Source of the DNA: Climacteris rufus
Lineage: Eukaryota; Chordata; Aves; Passeriformes; Climacteridae
NCBI GenBank assembly: GCA_013398175.1
Contig: VZRZ01008266.1
Location: 1,230,602-1,294,601, forward strand
Length of the DNA: 64,000 nt
Reading direction: 5' to 3'
Below are positions 27,215-39,576 of this stretch, piece after piece. Under the pieces are notes generated by a model, which was not told where the DNA came from, made no database searches, and saw only the letters and a list, made by a program, of their open reading frames with translations. The position numbers were made by a program, and so were the translations under genes. How positions within the stretch are numbered: position 1 is the stretch's first letter; every line of letters begins with the position of its first letter.

Positions 27215-27885
27215 TTTAATTACTCAATTTCTTACATTTTTATTCAGTCACTAAAGTAACAAAAAAATATGTGGAATGTTTCTTGATGACTCAAATTTGG
27301 GAGGGATTAATGAAGAGAAGGATCACAAGATGATCACAGACAGTCTGGATGACTTCAAGGAAAGCAGTAGTAGAAATGGAACTAAATTAACTAAAGGCAA
27401 GATCATAGCCTTGAGGACCAATAACCAAAATGCTTGCAGGAGCAACTTGAGAGGAATTGCTGAGGATGAGTAAGACAAAAACATATTAACCGCATCACAA
27501 AAGAGTCACAAAATACTGGAGCATAGAAAAAATAATGCAAACCTTACCCTTTTTCAGCCTTTCAAGCAAACAACACAGAGCTAAATAATAAAAATACTTT
27601 TTTTCAAAACACAAGAGAGACCTCATCTGAGTTAGCACAGACCTTTTTGATCACTGTTCTCAAAGACTGTGAATTCAGACTGGAACCTGGAACAGGTCAG
27701 AGAAATTGATATCTCATAAGAAGAGCTGGAGGACTTTGCTTATTTAGGCCTGCAAAGTAAACACCAAGAAGAAAAAGCTGCTCATCAGGTGGGTAAATGT
27801 TAGGTGAAATAGCTATATAAAACAAAGGACAACCCTGGATCACTAAAGACACCAACTTATGAGATTTGGATCCTAACTCAGCCTT
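27215..27885 (+). mobile_element. Second ancient CR1/L3-type LINE relic
   Basis: The plus frame at 27276-27473 reads FLDDSNLGG..., then DSLDDFKESSSRNGTKLTKGK and RTNNQNAC, with gaps. This aligns in order with the CR1 reverse-transcriptase pattern FADDTKLGG ... LDRLEEWANRN ... NKGKCKVLHLGRNN. The DNA continues colinearly: 'gagacctcatctga' at about 27620, 'gatcactgttctcaaagact' (27650), 'ctttgcttatttaggcctgc' (27735) and 'gtgggtaaatgttagg' with 'aaacaaaggacaa' (27790-27832). These correspond to the RPHLEYC, SLxKRRLRGD and later segments. Stops and indels prevent translation. The element is truncated at both ends and is very old. Its 5' edge is uncertain. Confidence 0.75.
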
Positions 27886-30800
27886 AAAAGCATTTTCTGG
27901 CGTTTCCATCAAAAGTCAGAGTAAGAAGCCATGCAGTGTCTGTCCCTGACTGTCAAGCACTTATAGTTCAGCACTAAACAAGATTTCCAGATTACTGAAT
28001 ATGAACTAGATAATTTGGGTAAATTGGTTTCATGTGTGGGTACAAGTTGTTTGAAAACAGTCCTAAATTAAACTGGGAATATTAGTTTATTTCAGTTAAT
28101 CTCAAGTTATTTCCAAAATTTTACCATAGCTATACTTAAGACCCGATAGTCTACGTCTTGGGTAAAATATGAGAAGGAAACCTGCTCATTTTAAAAGTGA
28201 CCTTTTAACCTCTGCAAACCACTTGTGTTCTGCTCAGTTAACAGATTCTTTCAAAACCAATGTTTTCTCTAATTTAGAAAGCAGAGCAGGTGCTCCAGGT
28301 TATGCCATTTTTGGACAACAGGCAGCAGGCAACCCAGAGGCTATGGAGGCTCATTTAATTACTTGGCACCTCAATCCAATTAAAATGTACCATAAAGGCA
28401 AGAGTGTCAGAGGGAAGATTTGGTGCAGCTTACCTAAATCACTACCCACAGCTGATACACAACACAGAAACCTTTCCATACTTTTAAGAAGTTTTAGTTA
28501 CATTTGCAATTACTAGATAATTTTATTAATTATTTTAAGAATTTTCAAGTATTTATTTTCAAGAAATTCAAGTAATCATTCACTATTAGGCTAAAACCAT
28601 CCTGTAAGACTGTGGCTTTCTCTATAGTGTGCAAAGTTATGTGTTTAATAATTTCCCTATGAACATGGGGAGAGCAACAATTTTGCTTAGACCATAGCAG
28701 TCTTTCTCCTGGAAAGAGTCAACTTTTGATTTTCCATGTTATTCTTCAACTGTTGTAAATCTGAATTAAAATCTAGTTGAGGTGAAAGGTCTGTTCTTTC
28801 TATATTTGTGTGTAAGACACAGTAACATCTTAACTTCCACAGGCTGAGTGTAGTAATCTGCATTTTATTTGCATGACTTAATGTTATAGATGAAAGGAAG
28901 AAGTGGAACTTTTAATGCTCTTTTGGATCTTTTTAGTATACCAGGAAAAGTTCTTGTAAAGCTGGGAGTGAAATAGGGAAGGAAAGCATCTTCAACTAAT
29001 TTTTCAAGCCCGAAGTTCCTGTTTACACATGAATTCTGCTTATATCCAAAACTACTTCACAAATTAGTTTAAATCTCAGCATTTATCCTTTCACCAAGTA
29101 CAATGTGGGCCACCTCTGTTTAGGTTCCATGAATAACATTACAGCTGCCCAGTGATTTAGGAATCATGTACTGTACACAACAGATTTTGAGTTCACAAAT
29201 GTTTTTTAAAAATTTGACACAGTGGAACATCAAGCACAAACGTTGCCTTTGGACATTGCGTCTATGTGCTGACACAGAAATGTTAAATTAATAATTTTTT
29301 TAATGCTTTAAAGTATGTTTTTTATTATCATAGATCCTTAGCAATAAGGCCAAAGCACATAAAACTAGCCAGAGCTGGTTGCAGTCTCCATATCAGTCAG
29401 AAGGCTGTAGCTTCCAAGTTCACCTTGAGGTGCAATTATTATTCACCAATTAAACAACAATCACTGTACTGGAATATTAATTACAAATTTGTTATTGGCA
29501 TCCATGAGGCGAGTATTTGTCCCACACATTGTGCAGAAAACACTTTTATTCAATCCCTATAATTTTTCTTCAAAATCTCCTCAAATACTTCCTTTAGAAT
29601 GAAACAGTCAAAATGGTTAATCTCCTGGTTTAAACAGCCTCTAAATTACAGCCACACACTGTGATTACATTGCAAGTCAGTGATTTCTTTTTATTTGCTA
29701 CCTAAAGCTGAATTCTAATGGATGAAAATGCATAGTGATTTATCTAATAAATAATATCAAAAATATTTCCCAATCCCTTTATCATTACTATGAATAAACC
29801 ATCCCCTAAAGCATTGAAGAATCTAATGTGAAAATAATTGTTCAAATCAGAAAGTTGCGTAAGAATCTCTAGAATTTTTGAAGTTGTATACCAAATTTGA
29901 AAGAAAGTGAAAGATGTTTGGAAGAAATGTCCTCTTACATGTATTGATAATAAACTGATTACCATATATTTTGTTGACATGTAGAATATTATAAACAGAT
30001 TGAATTGTGTAGAGGCAACCACACAGAGATTTGCAACACACAAAGGCAGAAGTGACAGAAAAATTTTGAGCCAGAAATTCAAGAAAGAATTAAGACCAGA
30101 AACAGAAGGTTTGGCTTTACACAAAAAAAAAAAGTCAGTTCTTTTTTAAAGCCATAATCAGAAAAGCTGCTGTACAGGATGAAAGAGAAGCATTTTGCCT
30201 GTGGCAGACTAAATCAGAATGATTATACAAGTTTCAGCTCTGTAGACCAAACTGCAAGCATATTTAGGTATGTTTAATTATTATCATCATAGCTTTATCT
30301 CTAACAGCTCAACAATGTTAAAGCCTTGGGTGGTCTCCAGGAAAGATACCTTTACACTATTTTTAAGAAGGAAATCAGAAAGAGAATTCTCTCTGCCAGA
30401 AGTCAAACAAATATGCAGAAATCAACCAAGGAAGGAAAAAAATACGTAAGTCTGTCATATACTTTATCAAAATTATGTCAGTGTAATGTGACAGATATCA
30501 GAAAAGAATATCTAATAGCTACAAGGTACTTAGCTAAAGTTACCACTCCCAGCTAAGCAAAGTCTTGCTGTTGCTTTCAGAATGAAAAGTGACTTGTCCA
30601 TACAGGTTAGTGCTGTGGTTAGCTTGACGGTCTCAAGTTCCTGCTCCCGTTCTGTTACATGCCAAAAAATTATCCAACACCTGCTACTAGGACACGGCTC
30701 CCCAAAAATGACACCCTAAATCTTACCAGAGATCCTAGTGGAAAAAATCACATCCTCACTTTGTTAGAACCCATATTTCTGGCACACTTCTAGGTACAGA

Positions 30801-33800
30801 AGTCAAGAATTGAAAAGCAATGCAGTAGAAACAATAAAGGAAAATTACCAGTGTGGATGGCATCATCCAAGGCTGGTGCTGGCTGGCTGGGAGACATGAC
30901 AGATGCACTCACTTTTGCCCAAAGTCGGCAGGCCAGGGAAAAATTCTGTATTTGCCATAGATTTATACATAAAACCTCTAGAAGTGAATTAGGTAAACAA
31001 ATGACATCTGCTGTCTGAAATGGCCTAGGAAATAGCTGTTGAATTTAGAAACAAAACAGGACTTTTGAGAGGGGAAAAATATTTATTAGAACCTTAGAAA
31101 GAGGATTTACTGGATTTCTTCTGATCAAAAAATAGACCTTAGGTGTTGTGACTCCCTAAAAATAGACACCCAAAGGTTAATAAATTAAAATACTAGCAAG
31201 TGTGCATTGGGGAAACTAATAATTAATTGAATACACCTCTTTTATGCTCTGCTTGTGCTATCACACAGTTAATATGCAGAACGTATTAAAAACATGACCC
31301 CCCCAAATCAAAATATACAGAGCAAAGTTGCTATAGCTTTTTCTGTGCTTTTCATCTTCCTTTTGTAAATAGTAGCAGTTTATAATTTGTTTAGACCATC
31401 AGCTAATTCCATTTTTCTCAAGAAAAATTACAAGACTTGTGTTGTTGAGCACTTCTTGTTGTTGATAGTTTTCTAGACAAGAAAACCCTGTTTGTGTGAC
31501 TGTTAGGAAAACGTGCAAACTCTTTGTACTATTACACCCCTAAAAATATCAAAACAGAGCTGATTTGCTTCACAAAAAATTTAAATTTAGCTTAGAAATT
31601 AAAACAATTTGTTCCAACACCACAGTCTTTTGAAAACAGTAACTGCTGCATAAATGAACTGAGAAATATATAGACTACACAACTTGTATTAAATCAAGGG
31701 TCCAGCAAACATGCACAAATGTCTTTTTGAATGTCTGTTGAGAGGTTTTTCTCAAGGCAATATTCTCTAGCAAAAGGATTTAAACCAACGTTCTGCTTCA
31801 CATCATCAGCTTTGATTTAGAATGGTAATTTCTGCACTATAATTTCAAGGTGATTTCCTATTTTATCTGTTAGAAACCCTCCGAAAGCCAAAACTTTTTC
31901 AGCATAGAAAACAAATATGTACATTCTCTGCTAGTAATCAAAATTTTCAAGACTATTTTAGCTGTCATTTTGTGACAAGATCCTAATTTGCATGCATTTT
32001 TTATTAGGGAAGGAAATACTGGTTTGATGTACCAGTGCTATTTCACTGGTCATTAACTGACCACACCAAATTTGGAGGGAGCTCAGTGCAAGATTGGCTT
32101 CATGATGGATGAAACCTAAACACATTTGCACTGAGGTCTGTGTTTGCTTTTTTTCCTGTAGCAGTTAGCTCTCTGAAGTTAACATTTTAAGTGCTCTGAA
32201 ATTCTGGCACTGCATCAACTACTTCCACAGCATTTATTCCCTAAATCAAAGTAAATCTTCACTTCCTACCTCAAACCTTACCTACGTTATATTCAACAAT
32301 ATTTCCTGCCTCTGTTTTACAACATTTCCCTGCAAAATAACACATCAGTTATATTTCTCCCACAACTGTTGTGTGTTGTTCAGTTTATTCAAGTGTTGTG
32401 AAATATGGAAAGTACTTCAGAAAACACTAAACAAAGAAAAATGCAAATATTTTTGTTCATCTCAATAGCCTGTATTTTCGTTGTTGTTGATGTAAGACAC
32501 AAACTAGCAGCATAAAGCTTCTGTATGCTTAGAACTCTCTACCTTCTTGACATCTTTTATTTTTCTTGGTAAAGCTGATGATTCAATGCAAGAGAGATAT
32601 TTCTTATTCTTGTCACCATTTCTGTATGACAGCTTTTCTCCAGTACTTTTTGCTTCATCTGAGTAACCAGCCAAACTCACTTAAAACAGCCGCCAGCACT
32701 GAAATGTTCCATTTTAAACAAACCCTTTGTTTGAAGTCCTTCATTCAACATTTCAGTCCCTATGGGAAATTTCAGATTCATGTCATTTTGGATTAGTTTC
32801 TTTCAATGATTACATGACAGGTCAGAGCTGGATCTATCATGAAACTTTCCTGAGAAATGTATTTTCACAACTTTCCAAAGTCCTTTACAGCTTTGTTTTG
32901 GTAGAGCAAGTAGCAAATTCTTGCAGCAATTGTGACTCAATCTTGCTTAAATTCAAGTAAATTTTACAAGGATTTGGTTATTTTTATTTTTTTTAATAAA
33001 ATCTCTGCTTCTAGAAATCTATCCTGGATTTTAAAGAACAATATAGCTCATTATTATTAGTATGACAAGGTGACAAGCATATTATTTCCCCTTCAATAAA
33101 TGCATGCACAGGAAACAAAAATTAATGTCTTCCCAGTGACAGGTTCACCATATACAATATTTCTGCACTTGCTTTTTCAGCAGTTCATCCTTTCCTTAAC
33201 TTTTAATAGACAACATTTCTTGCAAAACTTACTTTAAATATGAACAATTTTGCAATTAGTTATGATGTAGAGATTGATCTATTGAGATTGTGTGTGGGTG
33301 TGTTCCAGTCCCTCCCTCCCCAGATTACAGTGGGTCATTTCAGACACTGTGCTGTTGGGAATAGGTCTCGTCCAGTCAGCCAGAGCCCCCAGACTTGTGC
33401 TGCAAGAGACCCTGACACAAAGGTTCAAAATACAACCTTTGGCATCACACTTAGGTCTTTTGGGTTAGGGTGTTTTTCCCTTGGCCCCAACATCATGGAG
33501 CTGGAGCTCAAACTGACAATAAAATCTGTCAGCTCACAGCAAAAGCAGGAAAATTACTTACTTGAGGTAAAAGTAAAATTGGTACTTCAAATCCACCATA
33601 AGTAATTACTGATCATGCTGTTCAAGGGTAGAACCTCCCATCCTCAACTTTTATTATTTATCATCTTTCAATAAGGCATTGTGAAACAAGACAAACACAA
33701 GTAACATCACAGCTATCCATGGTCAATGTCCATGAAAAACACTACATTTCCAAATTTAAGGTTCTCTTTCAACATAATTCATAAATGTGTGCCTAAGACT

Positions 33801-33822
33801 CACCAACTCCATAAACCTGACC
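27886..33822. other. Unique AT-rich non-coding DNA
   Basis: About 6 kb has no gene or recognisable repeat. Open frames reach 126 codons (29744-30124 minus) but are Phe/Leu/Ile-rich and without a domain. Blocks at about 28330-28440 and 29435-29530 look like possible conserved non-coding elements, with TTAATTA and AATTAAAA words in non-repetitive sequence, but this is a subjective call. A slightly GC-richer patch lies at about 33300-33500. Confidence 0.5.
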
Positions 33823-33836
33823 CCAGTAGGGGGCAG
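33823..33836 (+). promoter_or_regulatory. CTCF-like binding motif
   Basis: The 14 bases 'ccagtagggggcag' match every position of the CTCF core consensus CCASYAGRKGGC. CTCF is a zinc-finger protein that sets chromatin loop anchors and insulators. The motif is the only full match I noticed in the window and lies in otherwise unique DNA. A core this short can occur by chance, and occupancy depends on flanking bases and methylation. Confidence 0.45.
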
Positions 33837-35514
33837 TTACCTTCAGACTCCAAAAACTGAGAACATGTTTGCGTCTAGCAGCTCTCATACACACAAATAG
33901 TTCTTGGTATGAAGTAAAACCAAAACAAAGTCGGCTTATGATAATGCTGCAAGACACCACAATTTAACTTTTCATGGGCTTGGATTTTGCCTTAGAAACA
34001 ATAATTTCTTATGTTACAAGCTGAATGTAAGTTTCACAGAGATTAAAAAAAGGCAAATTTTATGCTGGTCTTAATTTTCTAAATTATTTATTTTTAAAAC
34101 TATTTCAGTTTGCTGTCCAAATTAAAGGCTGCTCTTGGTTCTCACATCAGAAAATATTCACAATTATTGCTAATAAGTTCCCACTTGTTACTGTATAACC
34201 TCTGCTAGTGTCAATATGACACCAGCATGCTGTGTGGTTTATAGTTAACAAAAGAAACATATATTGGTTCAACATGAAATATCAGAAGATAATACGAATT
34301 CCACCACTGATCTTCTGTGTGTCCTTATAACAATTTGTTGTGGGAAATATGTGGAATGTCCTTAATTTAGAAGTGCCTTTCTTCTGCCATTAATTCAAGC
34401 ATGTCATTGCTACAGGTTTAACCTCTAGCTCTACAATCAATAATCTCATGCTTCAGTACAAATTGGTATTTTTATTCTAAGCACAAAGTCTCCAGCAAAT
34501 CTCCAGTCTGAGTTGTCACTCTTTCTTGTACAAAAAGGAAAAATCAGATCTATATAAGCACGTTACAGCTGTACTTACTACATTTCCAGTGTGGACGTTA
34601 TGAACCTGTGGCAGTCACCGTGCATTCCGTGCTAGGAGGGTGCATTACAGGCAATCAGACAGTCTGGGACTTGCTGTCAGCAAACTGCAGGCTTGTCATA
34701 TCTGATATAGTCCTGCATATATCCCATCTCATTCACTGAAGTCAAATTTATGAAGTGCTCTCCAATTTTAGAGAACCTTGGTATCTGGATTTTAGAGAAA
34801 TGTAAAACTTTGGGGTTTTTTTAAGAGATAAGCATAGCTGTAATTGTGCTTCTGCCCAAGTGTCTGCAAAGGAGGCAGTGATAACACAGCCCTGAACATG
34901 TGCACCTATCAGCTGTCTCATGTAAAACAAATACTCTGCCTTTTGTGGACAGGCGTGGATGAAAAGATTTGCAGTGCTGTTACATCTGGGTTTGTGCACT
35001 GGTTAAGATTACTGATCACTACTGGAACTTACCCAATCTTACATGAGCTCATTTCTGGCAAAAACTCTCCTCTGGGGTTGGGTATTTCCATGCCTGGTCT
35101 CAACTTAAAGGTTAATTTGTTTGGAAAGCTGCTGTGAAATACTGTTTAGTTATTTCTCAGAAAAAAAGACTTTTGATGGGTTTCAGGAAATAAATAACAA
35201 AAATAAAAGATTACTTGCAATTTGAACATCATCCCTGCATGCTCAGAAATATCTGCTAAGTTTTCAGGAGTTTTTAATGAATCCCACCCTTTGCTTAGGA
35301 CATTTCAAAGATGTGTTCCAGCTTGTCTTGGAAAACCCATGGGACAAAATGAAGGTGAAAAAAAATACACACGTCTTAACAAAACAAATAACAAAATTAA
35401 ATCAATCTTTCAAATATGTAGATAAAAATCTAAAAAGTGGACACTATCACCATTACTAACATTTGGCTAAAATTCTGAGCTGGTGTCCTCAGTTGTAGGT
35501 AGCCTAGAATCTGG
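33837..35514. other. Unique non-coding DNA
   Basis: I see no gene or repeat. Two overlapping open frames at 34748-34999 (minus) and 34844-35137 (plus) are under 100 codons and unrecognised. Confidence 0.5.
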
Positions 35515-35623
35515 CCTGTAGTGCTTACAGCTGGGAGTACCACATTGATTTCTATTATTTCACAGAAATCAATTGGGCTACTCCCAGCAGTAAGTGCTGC
35601 TCTTCACTGTAAGCACTTACAGG
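35515..35623. repeat. Imperfect palindromic (hairpin) repeat
   Basis: The arm at about 35520-35553 ('agtgcttacagctgggagta' then 'ccacattgatttct') is largely the reverse complement of the arm at about 35564-35597 ('agaaatcaattgggctactc' then 'ccagcagtaagtgct'), around a loop of about 10 bases. An outer pair, 'cctgtagtgcttacag' at 35515 and 'ctgtaagcacttacagg' at 35607, adds to the symmetry. The left flank contains 'gaatctggcctg'. The wording resembles old palindromic repeats common in birds, turtles and crocodilians, with 'attgacttcaatggg'-type centres and 'atctggccc'-type ends. It is probably a relic of a non-autonomous DNA element. The family name is uncertain. Confidence 0.7.
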
Positions 35624-36332
35624 CTCAGTTCTTAAGAGTCTGTTAACCCCATCCCAGCTGAAACAGGACGCTGTGTTCTGTATTATTTTTGTGCTGTTGC
35701 TCTCACCTACATCATCTTGTGCCTTGAAAGGTTCATCCAGGTAAACAGCAGAGACAGCAGCAATGAATAAAACTCACACTCATGCTGTACCATCCACCTG
35801 AATAGATTGTCATTCACCTGAAAGACTAATTATGTGATGTCAACCTCAAACCAATGTATAATCACAGACATTATTTCGATTGCGCAACCATGACCAGTAT
35901 TATTCCAGCGTACCAGTCTACATTAGGAAAATGAGTGGTGGTTTAAAATTCATTTGTCTATGCTGATCACAGCCTGGAACAAGTTACATCACATCTTCTT
36001 GCACGCAAGCACTGACAAGAAGTTAAGACAGGATTTTCAAAACCTGTTAAGCATCTGCCTTATGGATGTGGAAATGAAACTGTAGTGCACAGAAAGAATA
36101 AATTTTTAGCCCCAACTAAAGGCTTCATGATGGACAGATACTTTCAGGACTGCCTTGTTTCCAGGTGCTAAAGGTACTACTATTTGTACTGCAATGTCTA
36201 CCATAAAGTTGCTGTGGGCATGCCAGCTTGAGCTTACATCACACATTCATACGCATTCCTTTAGAATACACACATCCTGTGATCATAAGGTCATAGGAAA
36301 CCTCAGGGTGGAAGGAACCTCAGAAGGTTCCT

Positions 36333-36385
36333 GTGACCAGCAGGTTGAGGGAAATGATTCTCCCTCTGCCTAGTCCTGGAATGCA
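36333..36385 (+). mobile_element. CR1 ORF2 fragment
   Basis: In the frame beginning at 36333 the sequence reads VTSRLREMILPLPS. This aligns with the CR1 reverse-transcriptase C-terminal motif VASRSREVILPLYSALV. The match ends shortly afterwards. Immediately to its left, 'ggtcataggaaacctcaggg' and 'tggaaggaacctcagaagg' (36288-36328) look like an antisense CR1 3' end. The two pieces may be separate insertions or one rearranged copy. Confidence 0.55.
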
Positions 36386-39040
36386 CAAAACAATTCAACA
36401 TGGCATGCTGGATAACAATTTTTTGCAATAACACAATTCAGACTGCCTAAGTGCAAGCCATACACCCTGAGAAGCCAGGCCAAGAAAGCCACCTCTGTAC
36501 AGGAGCACTCAGGTAAAACACAGATTCCATTACATCTGATGTCCTGTGGGTTCAAGCTGTTTCCAACTCTAGAAATCCTGAAGATAAAAATTCTCCATTG
36601 AGGTTTTCATTGCCTTTGGTGAAACCAGACAGGAGGGAGCCATGGCAAAGTCTATTCACAAGCTAATGCCTTAGAGAATAGGAACATGCTTGCATGGCTG
36701 AATTTGGTACCATATTTAAGATACTTGACAGACCTTCCCAGGTTACCTGAAACACCAGTGTGGCTCAGTGTAGTATTGTGTGTGTTTTAACTGCAGTTAC
36801 TATGTCAGGTCTTGGGAACAGATACCAGTTCTGGCCAGTTTGAAGCTCTCTGCACCATGTGTTATGGAGACGTATTTTGTACCCTGAAGATCTTATATTA
36901 GCTGAAGAAATCTGAATAAACCACAAGAAAACTGAATCCTAATGGATTCCGCATATAAAATGGCAGACACAGCCAGCATTGTGTTTCTAAAAACATCATG
37001 TCTGGAGGAGCTGAAACATCCAGCCTCAAAATTTACTTTATAGGTAAACCACACCAACCAGAGCTATTTATCTGGTTTAAGTAACACTTCAACAAGCTGG
37101 TGAACAAACTGACTGTGGCTATAGCAAACAAGACAGACTTCAGGTCAATTACTATTTTCATGGATGTCTCTGGTAATGCGTTAACAATTACTCCTTTGCA
37201 ATTACAACAAAAGGAGAGAGGAGAAACTGTTCTGTGATTACCTAGCCTGGCCCCATCTTAGGAAGTGTGCCTTAATTTTCCATCTTTTATCCCTAGCTAA
37301 GTGAAATTACAAGCAGGCCATTTAATCTTATACCAACCTTTAACTGCTTTGTTTCTGACTGTTCAATCTCAACATCTCCCCCTCACTCAGGATCTTGCAA
37401 GTTATTTTGCATAATGCAATTACTCAAGGTCTGCTAAAGCATAAAATTATAATAAGAATTTGAGAGCTCTAGAAGGAAGTAGTACACAACTTAGAGCTAG
37501 AAAATGGGAAAATGCATTTCTCTTTGCCCTTACTTAAACCTAAGGATCAGACACTTCATTTTGGGGAATTTAACATTCCCTGCTACACATAAATCAATGA
37601 ATAGACAGAAGGTCTAGCAGGTGAATCAAAATAAGAACCTTCCTCATGACTCAGTCAGAAAGAGCTGTGATAAACTTGTCTAGTGTGGGTCATTTCTTGT
37701 AATTTTTACATCCACACACTGTCAGGATAGATTGAGAGCTCTGGTTTAGTCAAGGGAACAAGAAAAAGATAAATGAGAGAACTGTGCAGATGAAATGTAG
37801 TGGCACAGAACACAGGCAGAGATGGCATACACACGGAAAGATATATTCAAAGAAACTGCCAGAGTTATGCAGCTAAACAAGTTCCAATGGATATAAGCAA
37901 AATGTTTTACTGTGTGACTTTTATGTCATACTTTTTCCATTTATAGTCAAAATAAGCTTACTGCTATTCCTAGCCTGCAGGCAAGAGTAAATCAAGCTGT
38001 CTTCCAGGTTTAAATCATCAACTTGCACACTACGGTAGCATTTGCATCATTTCCACCCTTCCAAGTTAAAGCAGCCATTCTGTGCTCTTTTATGATTTCT
38101 CATTCAAACCATACCTGGTTAAGCAAGAGCTATTTATAGCTTTTATTTTCCCATAAATAACATTTTTAACTGAAAAAAAAATCACGAAATAACATAGAAT
38201 TTAGATTAACTCATCTGATATCTATCTAATCTAGTGGTTTTAGAGCAAAATAACTTTTCTTGATTAACAAAAGTGAAAGGAAAAAACAGTTATAGCCGAC
38301 TATATTTATATACACATATATGGAATAATACATATTTGCACTACATTTACATATATGTGTACATATGTTTACTATTTAGGTATGTTTATACCAAAGACCA
38401 GAAAACGGTGACACAATAACAAATATGAATTTCAATTAATGCAGCATGGTAGAAGATAAAAGTATCTCCAAGTTTAAATACTGTCTTGGCATATAGAATG
38501 TTCTCTTTTTGTGGAAGAAAGTGGTTTCTCTCCATTCTTGCCATATACAAAGTTTAAAGAAATAATTTTTCTCTAGCTAGCCCGTATGATGGCTAGAAGG
38601 CTGTTGGTTAGTTCATCTGCTACAAAAGATACATTAGTTTCTGTGAGAATATTAAATATGACTGTCTTTAAATTCCAGCTATTAAATCTGGCAGGAAAAA
38701 TAGAGCAGAAGGAGCTAACAGCTAACAGGCTTCTGTGCAGAGAATTGTGTCCAAGCAGTAACTTTTCTGCATCTAGTTTCATGGTCATGATTGACAGACA
38801 CTACACTCCACCTCTTTTCTACATCCCTATTACAAGGATTTTCACACTTTTTAAAGGTACCCTAAGAACTCATATTATGCAATAACCAGGCTGACTTTCA
38901 TTAATTTTCTTTCAAACCTAGATCAGTCCATTCTAATTAAAAAATTATATCTGATTGTGTCCAGAAGGGATAACAGCAGCCTGGACCTCCATAATTTTTT
39001 TAAAATTGCATTTATATTTTCATGGAGTACAACTATATAG
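36386..39040. other. Unique AT-rich non-coding DNA
   Basis: There is no gene. The region 38300-38380 is very AT-rich with TATA/CATA words. A 99-codon open frame at 38586-38885 has no recognised domain and is probably chance. Confidence 0.5.
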
Positions 39041-39194
39041 AGAGGTTGTGGAGTCTCTTTCCACGGAGATATTCAAAAGCTGTCTAAACACAATCCTGAA
39101 TAATGCACTCCAGGGGATCCTGTTTGGAGCAGAAGGTTGGACTGGATGGCTTCCAATGGTCCCTTCCAGCCCTATCCATTCTATGATACTATGA
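39041..39194 (+). mobile_element. CR1 3'-end fragment, sense strand
   Basis: The sequence 'gttgtggagtctctttccac' encodes VVESLSTEIFK, the extreme C-terminal end of CR1 ORF2. It continues through 'ggttggactggatggcttcc' and 'ggtcccttccagccctatcc'. It ends with the diagnostic terminal octamers 'attctatgatactatga' at about 39178-39194. The copy is 5'-truncated at about 39041, leaving roughly 150 bases. It lies about 95 bases upstream of a solo LTR. Confidence 0.92.
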
Positions 39195-39288
39195 GCCATC
39201 TATATGGTATGTATTTTCTTGATCTGATGAAGTTTCATTTTCTTACTGTGTTGCCCTGAGTTTTGCAGTTCTGATGTTTTCATTCTTT

Positions 39289-39576
39289 TGTAACTGGCTC
39301 TCACGTTCTCTGTAAACATAGCCATGTTATTGTAACGATAACTTACTATTTACATTCCTTTCTCCTGGGCACAGAAGTTTGATGGACATTTCCTTTGACC
39401 AGTGTGATTGAGGGGCAGCGAAGCTGCTCCTCCAATCCACTATGATTTCTGAGACACAGATATAATAAAGATGGGCGGGGTCCGCCCAGCAGTTTGTTCC
39501 TTTGCTCTCAGCAGGTGTCTGTCTCCTTCTTTTGTGTGGTTATTGCGACATTACTGTGGTTTTCAGTGCAATTAAC
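39289..39576 (+). mobile_element. Solo LTR of an endogenous retrovirus (copy 1)
   Basis: This aligns colinearly with 46462-46757. Shared landmarks are 'aaacatag', 'tttacattcctttc', 'gatggaca', 'ctccaat' and 'tgatttct'. A TATA-like 'tataataaa' lies at 39461 and a CCAAT word 'ctccaat' lies upstream. Just after the TATA region is a perfect 6-bp inverted repeat, GGGCGG/CCGCCC, at 39473-39487. The proposed ends are TG...CA, as retroviral LTRs require, but no target-site duplication is evident, so the borders are approximate. No primer-binding site, coding region or partner LTR follows, so it is a solo LTR. The class (ERVL-like or other) is not established. Confidence 0.72.
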
